The notes under the pieces: generated by a model | Told to the model about the DNA's origin: nothing | Database searches by the model: none | The model's input: only the letters and a program-made list of their open reading frames with translations | Assembly (NCBI RefSeq): GCF_000455225.1 | Contig: NZ_HF954559.1 | Span: 117,680 to 177,808 of the forward strand | DNA from: Megasphaera massiliensis | GTDB taxonomy: Bacteria > Bacillota > Negativicutes > Veillonellales > Megasphaeraceae | Length of the DNA stretch: 60,129 nt | Reading direction: 5' to 3' | Shown here: in pieces, positions 8,878 to 17,108 of the stretch | Position numbering within the stretch: the first letter of the stretch is position 1 | How the letters are laid out: each line of letters starts with the position of its first letter | Translations under genes and position numbers: made by a program

Positions 8878-8954
8878 TGACTTTTTTGAATGTATGAACA
8901 AAAATACCGATAATTTTAATGTAAAAATCGAATTAAATATTATTTTAAAAAGAA

Positions 8955-9635
8955 TTATCGGGAAAAACGTGAAAACTGTTGTCTGAATAATGAGGCTCCG
9001 CCATTAGCTGGGTGACGCATCGTTTCGGCTGTAATGCCGGCGCCTTCTAAGGTCTCGGCCGATTTTCGTCCAATGGCGGCGACGCGGATGTCGGGCCGGC
9101 AGAGGTTGAGCAAGGCTTTGGCATAAGAAAGACCGGCCGCCAGTTCGGCATCGCTCGGTGTGCGGTTGGAGAAGGGCGACTTTTTATGAGGATGGAAGGG
9201 GAAGATGTTCCACAGCAGCACATCCTGGGGATCAATCCCGTTGTCGACGATGGCGCCCCAAACATAGGTGTCGGTCGGCTCGTTCATGCCCTTTTCCTGC
9301 TGAGGTCGACTGGTCATGAAAGTGCAGTCCGGACGGCTCGTGCGCTCGCCGCGACGGCCGAGGATTAAGGCTGAGGATATCTGTTTATGCTCATCGAGGA
9401 GCATCCGTTCACAGGTGATGGGGATTCCCGTAAAGCGGCAGCCCTGGTAACCGGCAGCTTCGGCAATGAGCAAAATGCGGGCGCGGTTCAGGCGGGGTTC
9501 CAAGTAATCCTGAAGCTGACGGCAGCGGATATCCGGCGCTTCCGGACCGATGTCGCACTGTTCGTCGTAGTCTGACCAGGGGTTGAAGACGTCCGGTTCA
9601 TGGTAAGCGCAAAGTGACTGGATAAGATTTTTCAT
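8955..9635 (-). CDS. Uracil-DNA glycosylase superfamily protein
   Basis: The 226-residue product has the UDG-fold signatures ILLIAEAAGYQGCRFTGIP near residue 55, in place of the family's GE.PG..E motif. It also has LWNIFPFHP in the middle and HPANGG near the end, equivalent to the HPS/HPA loop that enters the minor groove. It resembles the uncharacterised UDG-like branch annotated simply as uracil-DNA glycosylase, so base excision activity is inferred. An AAAAAGGAG ribosome-binding site precedes the ATG. It lies 15 bp after the second GT39 gene and is probably the last gene of the dedA-GT39-GT39 transcript, with no obvious functional link to it. Confidence 0.8.
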   Translation of the reverse strand: MKNLIQSLCAYHEPDVFNPWSDYDEQCDIGPEAPDIRCRQLQDYLEPRLNRARILLIAEAAGYQGCRFTGIPITCERMLLDEHKQISSALILGRRGERTSRPDCTFMTSRPQQEKGMNEPTDTYVWGAIVDNGIDPQDVLLWNIFPFHPHKKSPFSNRTPSDAELAAGLSYAKALLNLCRPDIRVAAIGRKSAETLEGAGITAETMRHPANGGASLFRQQFSRFSR

Positions 9636-9650
9636 GATACTCCTTTTTGG

Positions 9651-11261
9651 CTATGGTGCCGGCGTAAAGATATAGTACGAGCCGACTTGGCCCGTTTCAT
9701 GAGTCAAGGGGAAGAAGTCCGATGCCAGATAATCTCGGTAGCGGCTCTTGGGAACGATGATGGTCAGGGCCTGATGGGTTTTCAGGCGGTTGATGACCGA
9801 AGCTTCTTCTTCTGTCGGGTAGAGATGCTTTTTAGACCAGACTTCATCGCGCTTAAGACGGGCATTTTCATCGTATGATGCCGGCGCTGTCCAGATAGCT
9901 GTTTTCCCTGTGTAATAAGGATAAGAGGTCCGGTATTCTTCAAAGAAGTAGGCCTGCCCCGAGATGTTTGCCGTAATCAAGTTTTTCGCTGAACGGTACT
10001 GATAAAAGGGGGTCAAAACCTGGAAGGTTACCATAAGGTAGGTGACGGCTGTCAGCGCCGTGATGAAAATCGGCAGGGCGATGTAAGCCTTCTGCCACCA
10101 GGCGATGAGAATCAGGACGGCCATGACGGCGATGAAGACGGTCAGTATCGTGAGGCTGTCGACGGGGAAAGGAGCTTTATCGGTAAAGAAGGTCAAGGAG
10201 GCAAACAGCAGACCGAAAAGCAGAGTCGGAATGATGACCGTGAGCCACAGACGATGACTGTCTCTTTCGTGGAAAGAATCGATGGCCCAAGCCCCGAGAT
10301 AGAGTAAAGGCCAATTGGCGATATAGGCATAGGTCGGGTATTTCGTGGCCGCGAGGCTGTAGCATAAAATCGTTCCGACAGCCCAAAGGGCCATGAAAAC
10401 GTAGGTATCGTCATGACGGCGGCGCTTCCATAGGCCGTACAGGCAGGGGCCGGTCCAGGGCAGGAGACTGACCGGGACGAGAACCAGATAATAGTACCAG
10501 ACGTCGTATTCCGGATGTTCCGATACGGTGGCCCGTGTGACGTTGTTAAAGCCCAAGAAACCGTCGATGAAATCCTTTCCGTGTATACTGTACATCGAAC
10601 CGTACCAGCTCAGACAGAGCAGTAGGAAGAGGATGATGCCGACCGGTGGGAAGAGACGCTTGGCGTAGGCTGCCTTTTGCTGAACAAGAGCAAAAATCAG
10701 GAGAAATAAACCGGGCAGGACGAGACCGACAGGACCCTTGGTGAGAACCGCGCCGGCAGCCATGACGTAGGCGGCGATCACGTAGTTCTTTTTGGCTTCT
10801 GTCAGGCCGATATACGCAAAAAATAAGGTGGCTCCGCTAAAGAAATAGAGCGGCTGATCGGTGATGACGGATCGGCTGATGAGCCAAAATATCAGGGACG
10901 TCGCCGTCATGGCTGAAAAGAGAAGGGCCGTTGCCGTCCGCCCGGTTTGCCGCAGGGCGAACCAGGCGCCCAGTGTGCAGGACATGGCCCCGAACAGGAC
11001 GGCCGGCAGGCGGGACGCAAAGTCAGTGGCTCCGAAGATGCTGTAGGACAGGCTCAGGAGCCAGTAGAGAAAAATAGGCTTGTCGTACCAATAGGTGCCG
11101 TAAATCTGCGGCGAAATCCAGTTGCCGCTGCGGACCATCTCGAGGGCTGTCAGGGCGTAATTGGATTCGACCGGGTCGGTGACGGCCAGTGTCGATATCC
11201 CGGCAGCCAGAAACAGAAAGGTTGCTGCAAAGACGAGCGTGAGCAGGGATGACTGTTTCAT
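9651..11261 (-). CDS. GT39/ArnT-like membrane glycosyltransferase
   Basis: This 536-residue protein is a GT-C fold enzyme. A first helix is followed by the periplasmic DPVESNYALTALEM motif (about residue 29), which holds the catalytic acidic residue of the ArnT/PMT family. It also has YGTYWYDKPIFLYW and GATDFASRLP, shared almost word for word with the neighbouring paralogue, then about ten more membrane helices and a soluble C-terminal domain. The family uses polyprenyl-phosphate sugars to glycosylate lipid A, proteins or other envelope acceptors on the outer face of the membrane. An AGGAGG site precedes the ATG. It lies 9 bp after its paralogue and is likely a tandem duplicate that has diverged. 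Confidence 0.88.
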   Translation of the reverse strand: MKQSSLLTLVFAATFLFLAAGISTLAVTDPVESNYALTALEMVRSGNWISPQIYGTYWYDKPIFLYWLLSLSYSIFGATDFASRLPAVLFGAMSCTLGAWFALRQTGRTATALLFSAMTATSLIFWLISRSVITDQPLYFFSGATLFFAYIGLTEAKKNYVIAAYVMAAGAVLTKGPVGLVLPGLFLLIFALVQQKAAYAKRLFPPVGIILFLLLCLSWYGSMYSIHGKDFIDGFLGFNNVTRATVSEHPEYDVWYYYLVLVPVSLLPWTGPCLYGLWKRRRHDDTYVFMALWAVGTILCYSLAATKYPTYAYIANWPLLYLGAWAIDSFHERDSHRLWLTVIIPTLLFGLLFASLTFFTDKAPFPVDSLTILTVFIAVMAVLILIAWWQKAYIALPIFITALTAVTYLMVTFQVLTPFYQYRSAKNLITANISGQAYFFEEYRTSYPYYTGKTAIWTAPASYDENARLKRDEVWSKKHLYPTEEEASVINRLKTHQALTIIVPKSRYRDYLASDFFPLTHETGQVGSYYIFTPAP

Positions 11262-11270
11262 GAGTACCTC

Positions 11271-12830
11271 CTAAGGATGATTGATGAGGATGACTTGTGA
11301 CGGCGTTTCTCCGGCAATGCCGAAGTGGTCGATCAACGGTTTTGAGCGGGCCAGCTTATGGAAGGTCGCTTTAGTCATGATGAGGAAAATCTTATCGTTC
11401 TGCGTAAGCAGGGATTCCAGTTCCGGATTTTTTACAGGGTCCCATTCTTCCCCGTACATCCCGCTGTAGTATGTAATGCCCGGGCGGAGAAATTTTTCAA
11501 CGTATAATTGGGAGTGGCCGTCGTAGACGTCAGGCAGGATTTGGGCTGTATCATAAGACGTGACATAGCTTTTGAGTTGGGGGATTACGTGTCCGAAAAT
11601 GCCCCAGGAGAAGCAGATCATGGTGACTGTGGCGACAATAAAGGATGCTCGAAAGCGTCGGTGCCATAAAAAGTACGTCGGCAGAAAGAGGGCGGCGGCA
11701 AGGCCAATCGATACCCAGACGATGGCCGGGCGGAAGAATTCAGCGCCGGGGCTTAAGGGAAGAGCGTTGCAGGCGAGCAGCAAGAGGCCCAGGACATAGG
11801 AGGCGGCCAGAAGGGCACGGGGAAAGGTGCGTTCAATATAAGACCGATACCAATACCAGCCGATGAGATACGCCGTCGGCGGAAACATGGGAGCGATATA
11901 GGTGACGAGCTGAGTCTTTGAAAAGGAGAAAAAGAGGAAGATGAACCCGGCCCATACGAAACAGAATTGGAGCGCGTCGCGAAAGGGGTCCCTCTTTTTA
12001 AACAGCCGCCGAAGGGCCGGGACGAGATAGACCGTCCAAGGCATCATAGCGGCCAATAAGACCGGAATAAAGAAAACCAGGCTGTTCTGACCGGGGTGTT
12101 CCGGGGCGGCAAAGCGGGTGAGGTTGTGATAGCCGATGAAGGTGTCTAAGAAGACTTCACCGTGAACCTTGTACATGAGGACGTACCAAGGCAGGCCGAC
12201 GGCAAAGGCTAAGAGAATGCCCTGGGGAATCTTCATTTCTTTGAGCAGCGTCCATTGCCGGGTCCAGGCGATATAAATCAGCATGATGAGGGCCGGAAAG
12301 GCGTATCCTACCGGGCCCTTGACCAACAGCGACAGGCCGCAGAAGAGATAAGCTGTATAATACTTTTTCCGGTAAAAGGACATCATGGCGACGGTCAAGG
12401 TCAGGATCAGGGTCATGTCGGTGACGGCAGCCTTGCCGATATACATGAAACCGAAGCTTGTTACCAGGAGCAGTGCCGATAAGGCGGCAATGGGCTTATT
12501 GAAAATGTCGCGACCGGCAGCATAGACGTAGATCGTCGTTGCCATGGCGGCCAGGGCGCTGGGCAGACGGGAGGCGAAGTCCGTAGCTCCGAATAGGCTG
12601 TATGAAATCATTTCCAGCCAGTAAAAGAAAGGCGGCTTATCATACCAATAATTGCCGAATATGCGGGGCGAGAGCCAGTCTCCGGCAGCCAGCATTTCTC
12701 TGGCCGTTTCCCCATATACGGGTTCATCCGGATCCATGAGAGGTACCGCACCTAAAAATGGCAGCAAAATGATTGCTGCCACCAAGGCGACGATAAGGCC
12801 GTAGCGATTGTCATATAGCCATTGTTTCAT
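11271..12830 (-). CDS. GT39/ArnT-like membrane glycosyltransferase
   Basis: The 519-residue product has the same GT-C architecture as its downstream neighbour. DPDEPVYGETAREM (about residue 33) carries the catalytic Asp/Glu, and FGNYWYDKPPFFYW with GATDFASRLP follows. There are a dozen membrane segments and a periplasmic C-terminal domain. It is closer to classical ArnT (lipid A aminoarabinose transferase) than the second copy, because the DPDEP loop is intact. The start codon overlaps the dedA stop by four bases (ATGA), implying translational coupling. Together with dedA it suggests envelope lipid modification in a diderm Firmicute; the sugar and acceptor cannot be read from sequence. Confidence 0.88.
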   Translation of the reverse strand: MKQWLYDNRYGLIVALVAAIILLPFLGAVPLMDPDEPVYGETAREMLAAGDWLSPRIFGNYWYDKPPFFYWLEMISYSLFGATDFASRLPSALAAMATTIYVYAAGRDIFNKPIAALSALLLVTSFGFMYIGKAAVTDMTLILTLTVAMMSFYRKKYYTAYLFCGLSLLVKGPVGYAFPALIMLIYIAWTRQWTLLKEMKIPQGILLAFAVGLPWYVLMYKVHGEVFLDTFIGYHNLTRFAAPEHPGQNSLVFFIPVLLAAMMPWTVYLVPALRRLFKKRDPFRDALQFCFVWAGFIFLFFSFSKTQLVTYIAPMFPPTAYLIGWYWYRSYIERTFPRALLAASYVLGLLLLACNALPLSPGAEFFRPAIVWVSIGLAAALFLPTYFLWHRRFRASFIVATVTMICFSWGIFGHVIPQLKSYVTSYDTAQILPDVYDGHSQLYVEKFLRPGITYYSGMYGEEWDPVKNPELESLLTQNDKIFLIMTKATFHKLARSKPLIDHFGIAGETPSQVILINHP

Positions 12831-13420
12831 GCGGCATTTCTCCGGCGGCGCTTATGCCAGAAATAGACGACCGCTGCGATGACGCAGACGACGGCGATGA
12901 CGATGAGGAAGATGTGGTTGTACTGGATGAGATCGCGCCAATGACTGCCGAGGAGCGAGCCGGCCCATACGAGGAGCAGCGTCCAGGGGATGGTGCCGAT
13001 GATGGTGAAAATCGTGAATTTCCAGAAGGGATAACGAGCGATACCGGCCGGGAACGAGATAAAGGTCCGGACGCCGGGCAGGCAGCGGCAAATGAGGACG
13101 GCAGCACCGCCGTACTTATTGAACATGTTTTCTGCCATTTGGAATTTGTGCTCGTTAAAGAAGATGTACTTGCCGTATTTTAAGAGCAGGGGACGGCCGC
13201 CGTACGAGCCGAGCCAGTAGCTTAAGACAGAGCCGACGAGGCCGGCCAGACAGGCGACGATGAAGGTCGTCCAAAAAGAAAATATTTGCTGAGAAATGAG
13301 AAACCCGGCGAAACCCAGTACGACTTCACTGGGGATGGGGATGTTGGCATTTTCTAAGACCATAGCGACGAAAAGGGCGATATAGCCATACGATTCCATG
13401 AGTTGTAATAGCGTATCCAA
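12827..13420 (-). CDS. DedA family membrane protein
   Basis: This 197-residue protein has the DedA/SNARE-associated (VTT) layout. It includes LENANIPIPSEVVLGFAGFL near residue 22, GSVLSYWLGSYGGRP, and FNKYGGAAVLICRCLPGVRTFISFPAGIARYPFWKF with the conserved Arg and Gly-Pro signature. DedA proteins translocate polyprenyl-phosphate or phospholipids. Recycling undecaprenyl phosphate would serve the two polyprenyl-phosphate-sugar-dependent transferases that follow. The start is TTG (13420), 9 nt after an AAGGAG site. A short Arg-rich tail (KRRRRN) faces the cytoplasm. It is the first gene of the four-gene unit. Confidence 0.9.
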   Translation of the reverse strand: MDTLLQLMESYGYIALFVAMVLENANIPIPSEVVLGFAGFLISQQIFSFWTTFIVACLAGLVGSVLSYWLGSYGGRPLLLKYGKYIFFNEHKFQMAENMFNKYGGAAVLICRCLPGVRTFISFPAGIARYPFWKFTIFTIIGTIPWTLLLVWAGSLLGSHWRDLIQYNHIFLIVIAVVCVIAAVVYFWHKRRRRNAA

Positions 13421-13508
13421 TGAGGCACTCTCCTTAGGGTGACTAAAAAAATAAACTTTACGATATATAATAGCATAGATGGTCTGTGCGGGCTAGTAAT
13501 TATGCGAA

Positions 13509-14465
13509 TTAACCCTTGCTTTTAAAGCATGATAGGTGGAGCAGTGCGTATCGGCAAAGGAGATAACTGTAAACGACCAGGATGAGGACGGTCAATAAGG
13601 TTTTCAACCACGAGGCAGCCGCCAGGGGATGGAGAAACCAGGCTGTATGAAGGATAATCGGTTCGCTGATGAAGAACAAGCCGTATCCCAGTCGATGAAG
13701 GGTATGCGACCACGGGCGATGGCCGTTGAAATACCGATGAAAGAAGGCTGTCAGTCCCAAAATGGCTGTCATGGGAAGGGCGGCGGACAAGAAGGCTGTC
13801 ATCCAGGGATTTGCCGGGAGCGTACCGTTCAGCATCAGACTATTGCCAATCAGGATGACGATAAAGGCGATGAATATTCCCAGTGAAGGCTGGTAGCCAT
13901 TGGCTGTAAACCAGCGGCTGCGAAAGGCCTGAAGTCCCATGATAAAGGAAAATGTAGACAGAATCAGCCAGTCGGGCCGGATGACAGCGATGAAGGGAAT
14001 GATCAGCGACTGCGGCAGGAAGAGTCGACAGCCGTATAAGGCCGCTGCTAATAAGAGAAAAAACAACGTCAGAAAAGGAATGGAAGGAGGCGCGAGCTTT
14101 CGCTGCTGCAGGAAACTGTGAGCGCCCCGTTTTACCAGGCTCAATAAGGCAAATAACAACAGCAGCCAGGCCAAGGCCCAAGAGACGATAGGGAGGGTGC
14201 CGGTCACTATTTTTTCTTCAATACCAAAGAGAACCAGTACGATGAGGGGCAGGCCCAAGCGGTGCCATCGATCTTTGAGAAAGAATGTAATCGTACGTAT
14301 CCGAAGTTTTGAGGCTCCGAAATAGGCACTGATAAAAAAGATGACGGCAATGGCAATGGTCGTACTTCCTTCATAAAAGACGGTTCCCAATGGCAGCAAT
14401 AGGGCAGCCAGGGTCAATATAATCGATAAGCTGCGCAGGTTATCGAAATAAATGAGTCGATTCAT
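13509..14465 (-). CDS. Acyltransferase-3-like integral membrane protein
   Basis: The 318-residue protein has about ten hydrophobic segments. It starts with RLIYFDNLRSLSII, the N-terminal signature of the acyltransferase 3 (OatA/NodX-type) membrane domain. FFISAYFGASKLR and FLKDRWHRLGLPLIVLVL follow, equivalent to the family's FF.SGYF and K.R..RL..P segments. The family moves acyl groups onto envelope sugars, but the usual catalytic His of the first loop is not evident, so activity is uncertain. It has its own promoter 75 bp upstream and an AAGAAGG ribosome-binding site. It may act on the same envelope glycans as the GT39 enzymes, though it is in a separate transcript. Confidence 0.72.
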   Translation of the reverse strand: MNRLIYFDNLRSLSIILTLAALLLPLGTVFYEGSTTIAIAVIFFISAYFGASKLRIRTITFFLKDRWHRLGLPLIVLVLFGIEEKIVTGTLPIVSWALAWLLLLFALLSLVKRGAHSFLQQRKLAPPSIPFLTLFFLLLAAALYGCRLFLPQSLIIPFIAVIRPDWLILSTFSFIMGLQAFRSRWFTANGYQPSLGIFIAFIVILIGNSLMLNGTLPANPWMTAFLSAALPMTAILGLTAFFHRYFNGHRPWSHTLHRLGYGLFFISEPIILHTAWFLHPLAAASWLKTLLTVLILVVYSYLLCRYALLHLSCFKSKG

Positions 14466-14539
14466 AGTTCAGACCTTCTTTCTTCTCGGCAGTAAAAACG
14501 AAGCGCTTGTTTCAAACTGCTTCTATATACTATAGTGAT

Positions 14540-14567
14540 ATTATAACGTTTTCTTAACGGATGTAAA
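14540..14567 (-). promoter_or_regulatory. Promoter of the acyltransferase-like gene
   Basis: A minus-strand TTTACA -35 (14562-14567) and TATAAT -10 (14540-14545) are 16 bp apart. Confidence 0.6.
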
Positions 14568-14770
14568 AAATATTCTGAAAATAACTTTCTTTTCGGATTT
14601 GGAATAGGCCTGACGAAGGAACCTAGATATGATACACTGTTGGAAGAAGCCTGTGCTGACGCTCGGTGACTTCTTTACTGTCATCCGTATCCGATCAGGG
14701 TGACTTTGCCCTGATTCCGGAGCGAGTCACATCCTTTTGGTTTGATGCCATCGGCGTAAGGCCTCATTCT

Positions 14771-14884
14771 ATGATGAATGAAGGGCAGGATGACAATATT
14801 TATGTTTCTATGGACTCATCATACCATAGTTATGAGGTATTGACAGATAAAAATAATGTTTTGAAAGAAGTGAAGTACTTATGA
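14771..14884 (+). CDS. Short ORF overlapping the MgtC gene, possible leader peptide
   Basis: An ORF ending at 14884 overlaps the MgtC start codon as TATGA. It is open back to a GTG at 14666 (72 aa), but that start has no ribosome-binding site. The ATG at 14771 has AAGG nine bases upstream and gives 37 residues, with an acidic start (MMNEGQDDN) and a lysine-rich end. A weak promoter (CTGACG 14610-14615, TACACT 14633-14638, 17 bp spacer) would give a long leader of about 235 nt. Translational coupling to MgtC is plausible. It could also be a remnant of a larger gene. I recognise no homologue. Confidence 0.35.
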   Translation: MMNEGQDDNIYVSMDSSYHSYEVLTDKNNVLKEVKYL

Positions 14885-15600
14885 TTTCTACAGAAGACAG
14901 CATTATCCGCTTGGTAATCTCCCTTATCCTGGGGGCCATCATCGGTTATGAACGGCAGTCCCAAAGTAAGTCGGCCGGGCTTCGAACCCATACGCTGGTG
15001 TGCGTCGGTTCTTGTCTGTGTATGATTATTTCAATCAATGTCGCCATGGAGTATTTTTTTGAGTTCGGTTACCGCAATGCCGATCCCGGGCGTATTGCCG
15101 CCCAGGTCGTATCGGGTGTCGGCTTTATCGGTGCCGGGACGATTTTAGCGAATCAGAAAGAACGCAGTGTCCGCGGGCTTACAACGGCAGCCGGCATTTG
15201 GGCCGTATCGGCTATCGGCCTTGTCGTCGGTGCCGGATATCTGGTGGTAGCGATTGTGGCGACGGCGCTTATCTTTTTGGTCCTGACCGTCTTCGTCCGC
15301 TTAGATGCCCGACTGGAAGGGCAGTTCCGGAAAAAATACATCATGCATGTCGTCATGAAAAACAATATCGGCCAAGCCCGGAGACTGTCCCATTTTGTCA
15401 GCGACCATCAGCTCCATATTAAAAAGTTCCACAATTACAGTGACGATGAGGCTCCCCTTTCGGAAATAGAGTTGGAATTGACGGCCCTGTCCCATGTGGA
15501 TGCGCCGGAAATCATCAGTGAGCTCTTGGCGGTGAAGGGAATCAAGGAAGCCGATTTTTATGCCGATGACGGTCAGAAAAAAGCCCTTGTCGGTCCTTAG
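14881..15600 (+). CDS. MgtC/SapB family membrane protein
   Basis: The 239-residue protein starts with ISLILGAIIGYERQSQSKSAGLRTHTLVCVGSCL, the diagnostic MgtC signature with conserved Glu-Arg and Gly-Leu-Arg-Thr. Membrane helices follow (GVGFIGAGTI, then RSVRGLTTAAGIWAVSAIGLVVGAGY). A soluble C-terminal ACT-like domain (about residues 150-239) completes it, as in full-length MgtC/YhiD proteins. The family is linked to growth at low Mg2+ and to control of ATP synthase or membrane potential. The exact role here is unknown. The start overlaps the preceding short ORF, and a long inverted repeat follows the stop. Confidence 0.9.
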   Translation: MISTEDSIIRLVISLILGAIIGYERQSQSKSAGLRTHTLVCVGSCLCMIISINVAMEYFFEFGYRNADPGRIAAQVVSGVGFIGAGTILANQKERSVRGLTTAAGIWAVSAIGLVVGAGYLVVAIVATALIFLVLTVFVRLDARLEGQFRKKYIMHVVMKNNIGQARRLSHFVSDHQLHIKKFHNYSDDEAPLSEIELELTALSHVDAPEIISELLAVKGIKEADFYADDGQKKALVGP

Positions 15601-15602
15601 AG

Positions 15603-15638
15603 ATACTGTATACAATATACTTCATGTGTATACAGTAT
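15603..15638. repeat. 12-bp perfect inverted repeat containing two TGTATACA palindromes
   Basis: ATACTGTATACA (15603-15614) and TGTATACAGTAT (15627-15638) are separated by 12 bases, and TTTT follows. It can fold as a terminator for the MgtC gene. Each arm also contains TGTATACA, a self-complementary octamer of the kind bound by GntR-family dimers. It lies about 60 bp before the likely -10 (TATAAT at 15681-15686) of the aminotransferase. Confidence 0.6.
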
Positions 15639-15745
15639 TTTGCGCCCTTTTCTATATAAAAATAGCCCTTCCGGTGCTATAATGCAGAGCGTTGGAACCT
15701 TTAGATGTGCTAAAGGGGTAATGGATAGAGAGAGGGGTTTTTACT

Positions 15746-17014
15746 ATGACGATTATGGCAGCAGCAAGTAGAGAAGGAAAGGTTTTGCGCGACGTCGTAT
15801 TTTCCGCCAGTGCCGCCGCCCGGGAAGCGGCCGCTCGGTATGGGGCAGAGCGCGTCGTGAATGCAGCTATCGGCTGTTATGCCGGTGATGATGAGAAACT
15901 GGCCTGTCTGCCCGTCGTAGAAGAAATCTACCGCGCCTTGCCAATGCGCGATTTTATCACCTATGCGCCGCCTTTGGGCTTAGAGTCTTATCGTCAAGGG
16001 GCCATTGACGAAGCCTTTGAAGACTGCCGTCCGCAAGGGTATGCCGATGCCGTGGCAACGGCCGGCGGTACCGGAGCGATTCACATTGCTATCGCCAACT
16101 ATTCTGAAGTGGGTGACGTCGTCCTTACGACGAACTGGCGCTGGAATATTTATGATGCCTTGTGCCAGGAAATCGGCCGTCGGCTCCGGCCTTTTTCCAT
16201 GATTGATTCAGAAGGGCATTTTAATATTTCTGCTTTTTCAGAAGCTGTATCACAGGCCTTTGAACAACAAGACTCGCTGCTGATCATTCTCAACACGCCG
16301 GCTAATAACCCGACGGGCTTTGCCTTATCCGACGAAGAATGGAATCAGGTTCTCGACGTCTGTCGCTTCCATGAAAAGAGCGGAAAACGGCTGAGTCTGC
16401 TCGTTGATATCGCCTACATTGCCTATGCCGGTGAAAAGAATAAAGTTCGCTCCTTTATGCAGCAGTTCTCGAACCTCCCGGCCCATATTTTTTCGATGTT
16501 TGCTTTCAGCATGTCGAAAGGCTATACGCTGTACGGTCAGCGGGCCGGAGCCCTTATCGGCGTGTCGTCCAGCAAGGCTGTTATCGATGAATTTGCCGAC
16601 CTCGGAAAGTATTCAGCCAGGACAGCCTGGTCCAATGTCAACCGGGCGGCCATGACACTGCTGACGGAAATACGAGGCGATCAATCACTGAAAGCCCGCC
16701 TCGATGCCGAACGCCTGGCTTTTGCCGATAAGCTTCACCGCCGCGGAGCCATCTTCGTTGAGGAAGCCCGACGCTGCGGTCTGCAGCACGTTCCCTATCA
16801 AGGCGGCTTCTTCATTTCCGTTCCGACGGATCAATCGACTGCCCTTTGTCAGGCCCTTCAAGAGAATCTTATCTTTGCTGTTCCTTTAGCCGAAGGCGTG
16901 CGCCTGGGCATTTGTTCCATTGCCGAAAGCAAGATGAAGGGATTGGCAGGGAGAATCAAGAAGGCTGTCGATGGGCTTGAGGGAATGAATAACCTCTCCA
17001 TGGCCGGTAAATAA
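15746..17014 (+). CDS. PLP-dependent aminotransferase, class I/II (aromatic/aspartate type)
   Basis: The 422-residue fold-type I enzyme has TAGGTGAIHIAIANY, the phosphate-binding loop. LNTPANNPTGF carries the conserved Asn that contacts PLP, VDIAYIAYAG the Asp/Tyr pair, and FSMSKGYTLYGQRAG the Schiff-base lysine. The long AYAGEKNKVRSF insert and the RTAWSNVNRAAMTLL segment match the TyrB/AspC-like subgroup found in Firmicutes as aminotransferase class I/II, often acting on aromatic or dicarboxylic amino acids. A GAGAGGGG site lies 8 nt before the ATG. The gene is alone between two terminator-like structures; the substrate is not determined. Confidence 0.85.
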   Translation: MTIMAAASREGKVLRDVVFSASAAAREAAARYGAERVVNAAIGCYAGDDEKLACLPVVEEIYRALPMRDFITYAPPLGLESYRQGAIDEAFEDCRPQGYADAVATAGGTGAIHIAIANYSEVGDVVLTTNWRWNIYDALCQEIGRRLRPFSMIDSEGHFNISAFSEAVSQAFEQQDSLLIILNTPANNPTGFALSDEEWNQVLDVCRFHEKSGKRLSLLVDIAYIAYAGEKNKVRSFMQQFSNLPAHIFSMFAFSMSKGYTLYGQRAGALIGVSSSKAVIDEFADLGKYSARTAWSNVNRAAMTLLTEIRGDQSLKARLDAERLAFADKLHRRGAIFVEEARRCGLQHVPYQGGFFISVPTDQSTALCQALQENLIFAVPLAEGVRLGICSIAESKMKGLAGRIKKAVDGLEGMNNLSMAGK

Positions 17015-17032
17015 TTTTTTACAATAAAAGAC

Positions 17033-17071
17033 AAAAGGATGACCAAAATTTTTGTGTTGGTCATCCTTTTT
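17033..17071 (+). terminator. Terminator of the aminotransferase gene
   Basis: AAAAGGATGACCAA (17033-17046) pairs with TTGGTCATCCTTTT (17057-17070) in a 14-bp stem. T-tracts are possible on both strands. Confidence 0.85.
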
Positions 17072-17073
17072 AT

Positions 17074-17102
17074 TTGCAAAATTCTCTCAGAACCTGTATA
17101 AT
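17074..17102 (+). promoter_or_regulatory. Promoter upstream of the structured leader
   Basis: A TTGCAA -35 (17074-17079) and a perfect TATAAT -10 (17097-17102) are 17 bp apart, directly behind the previous terminator. Confidence 0.7.
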
Positions 17103-17108
17103 GTAAGT

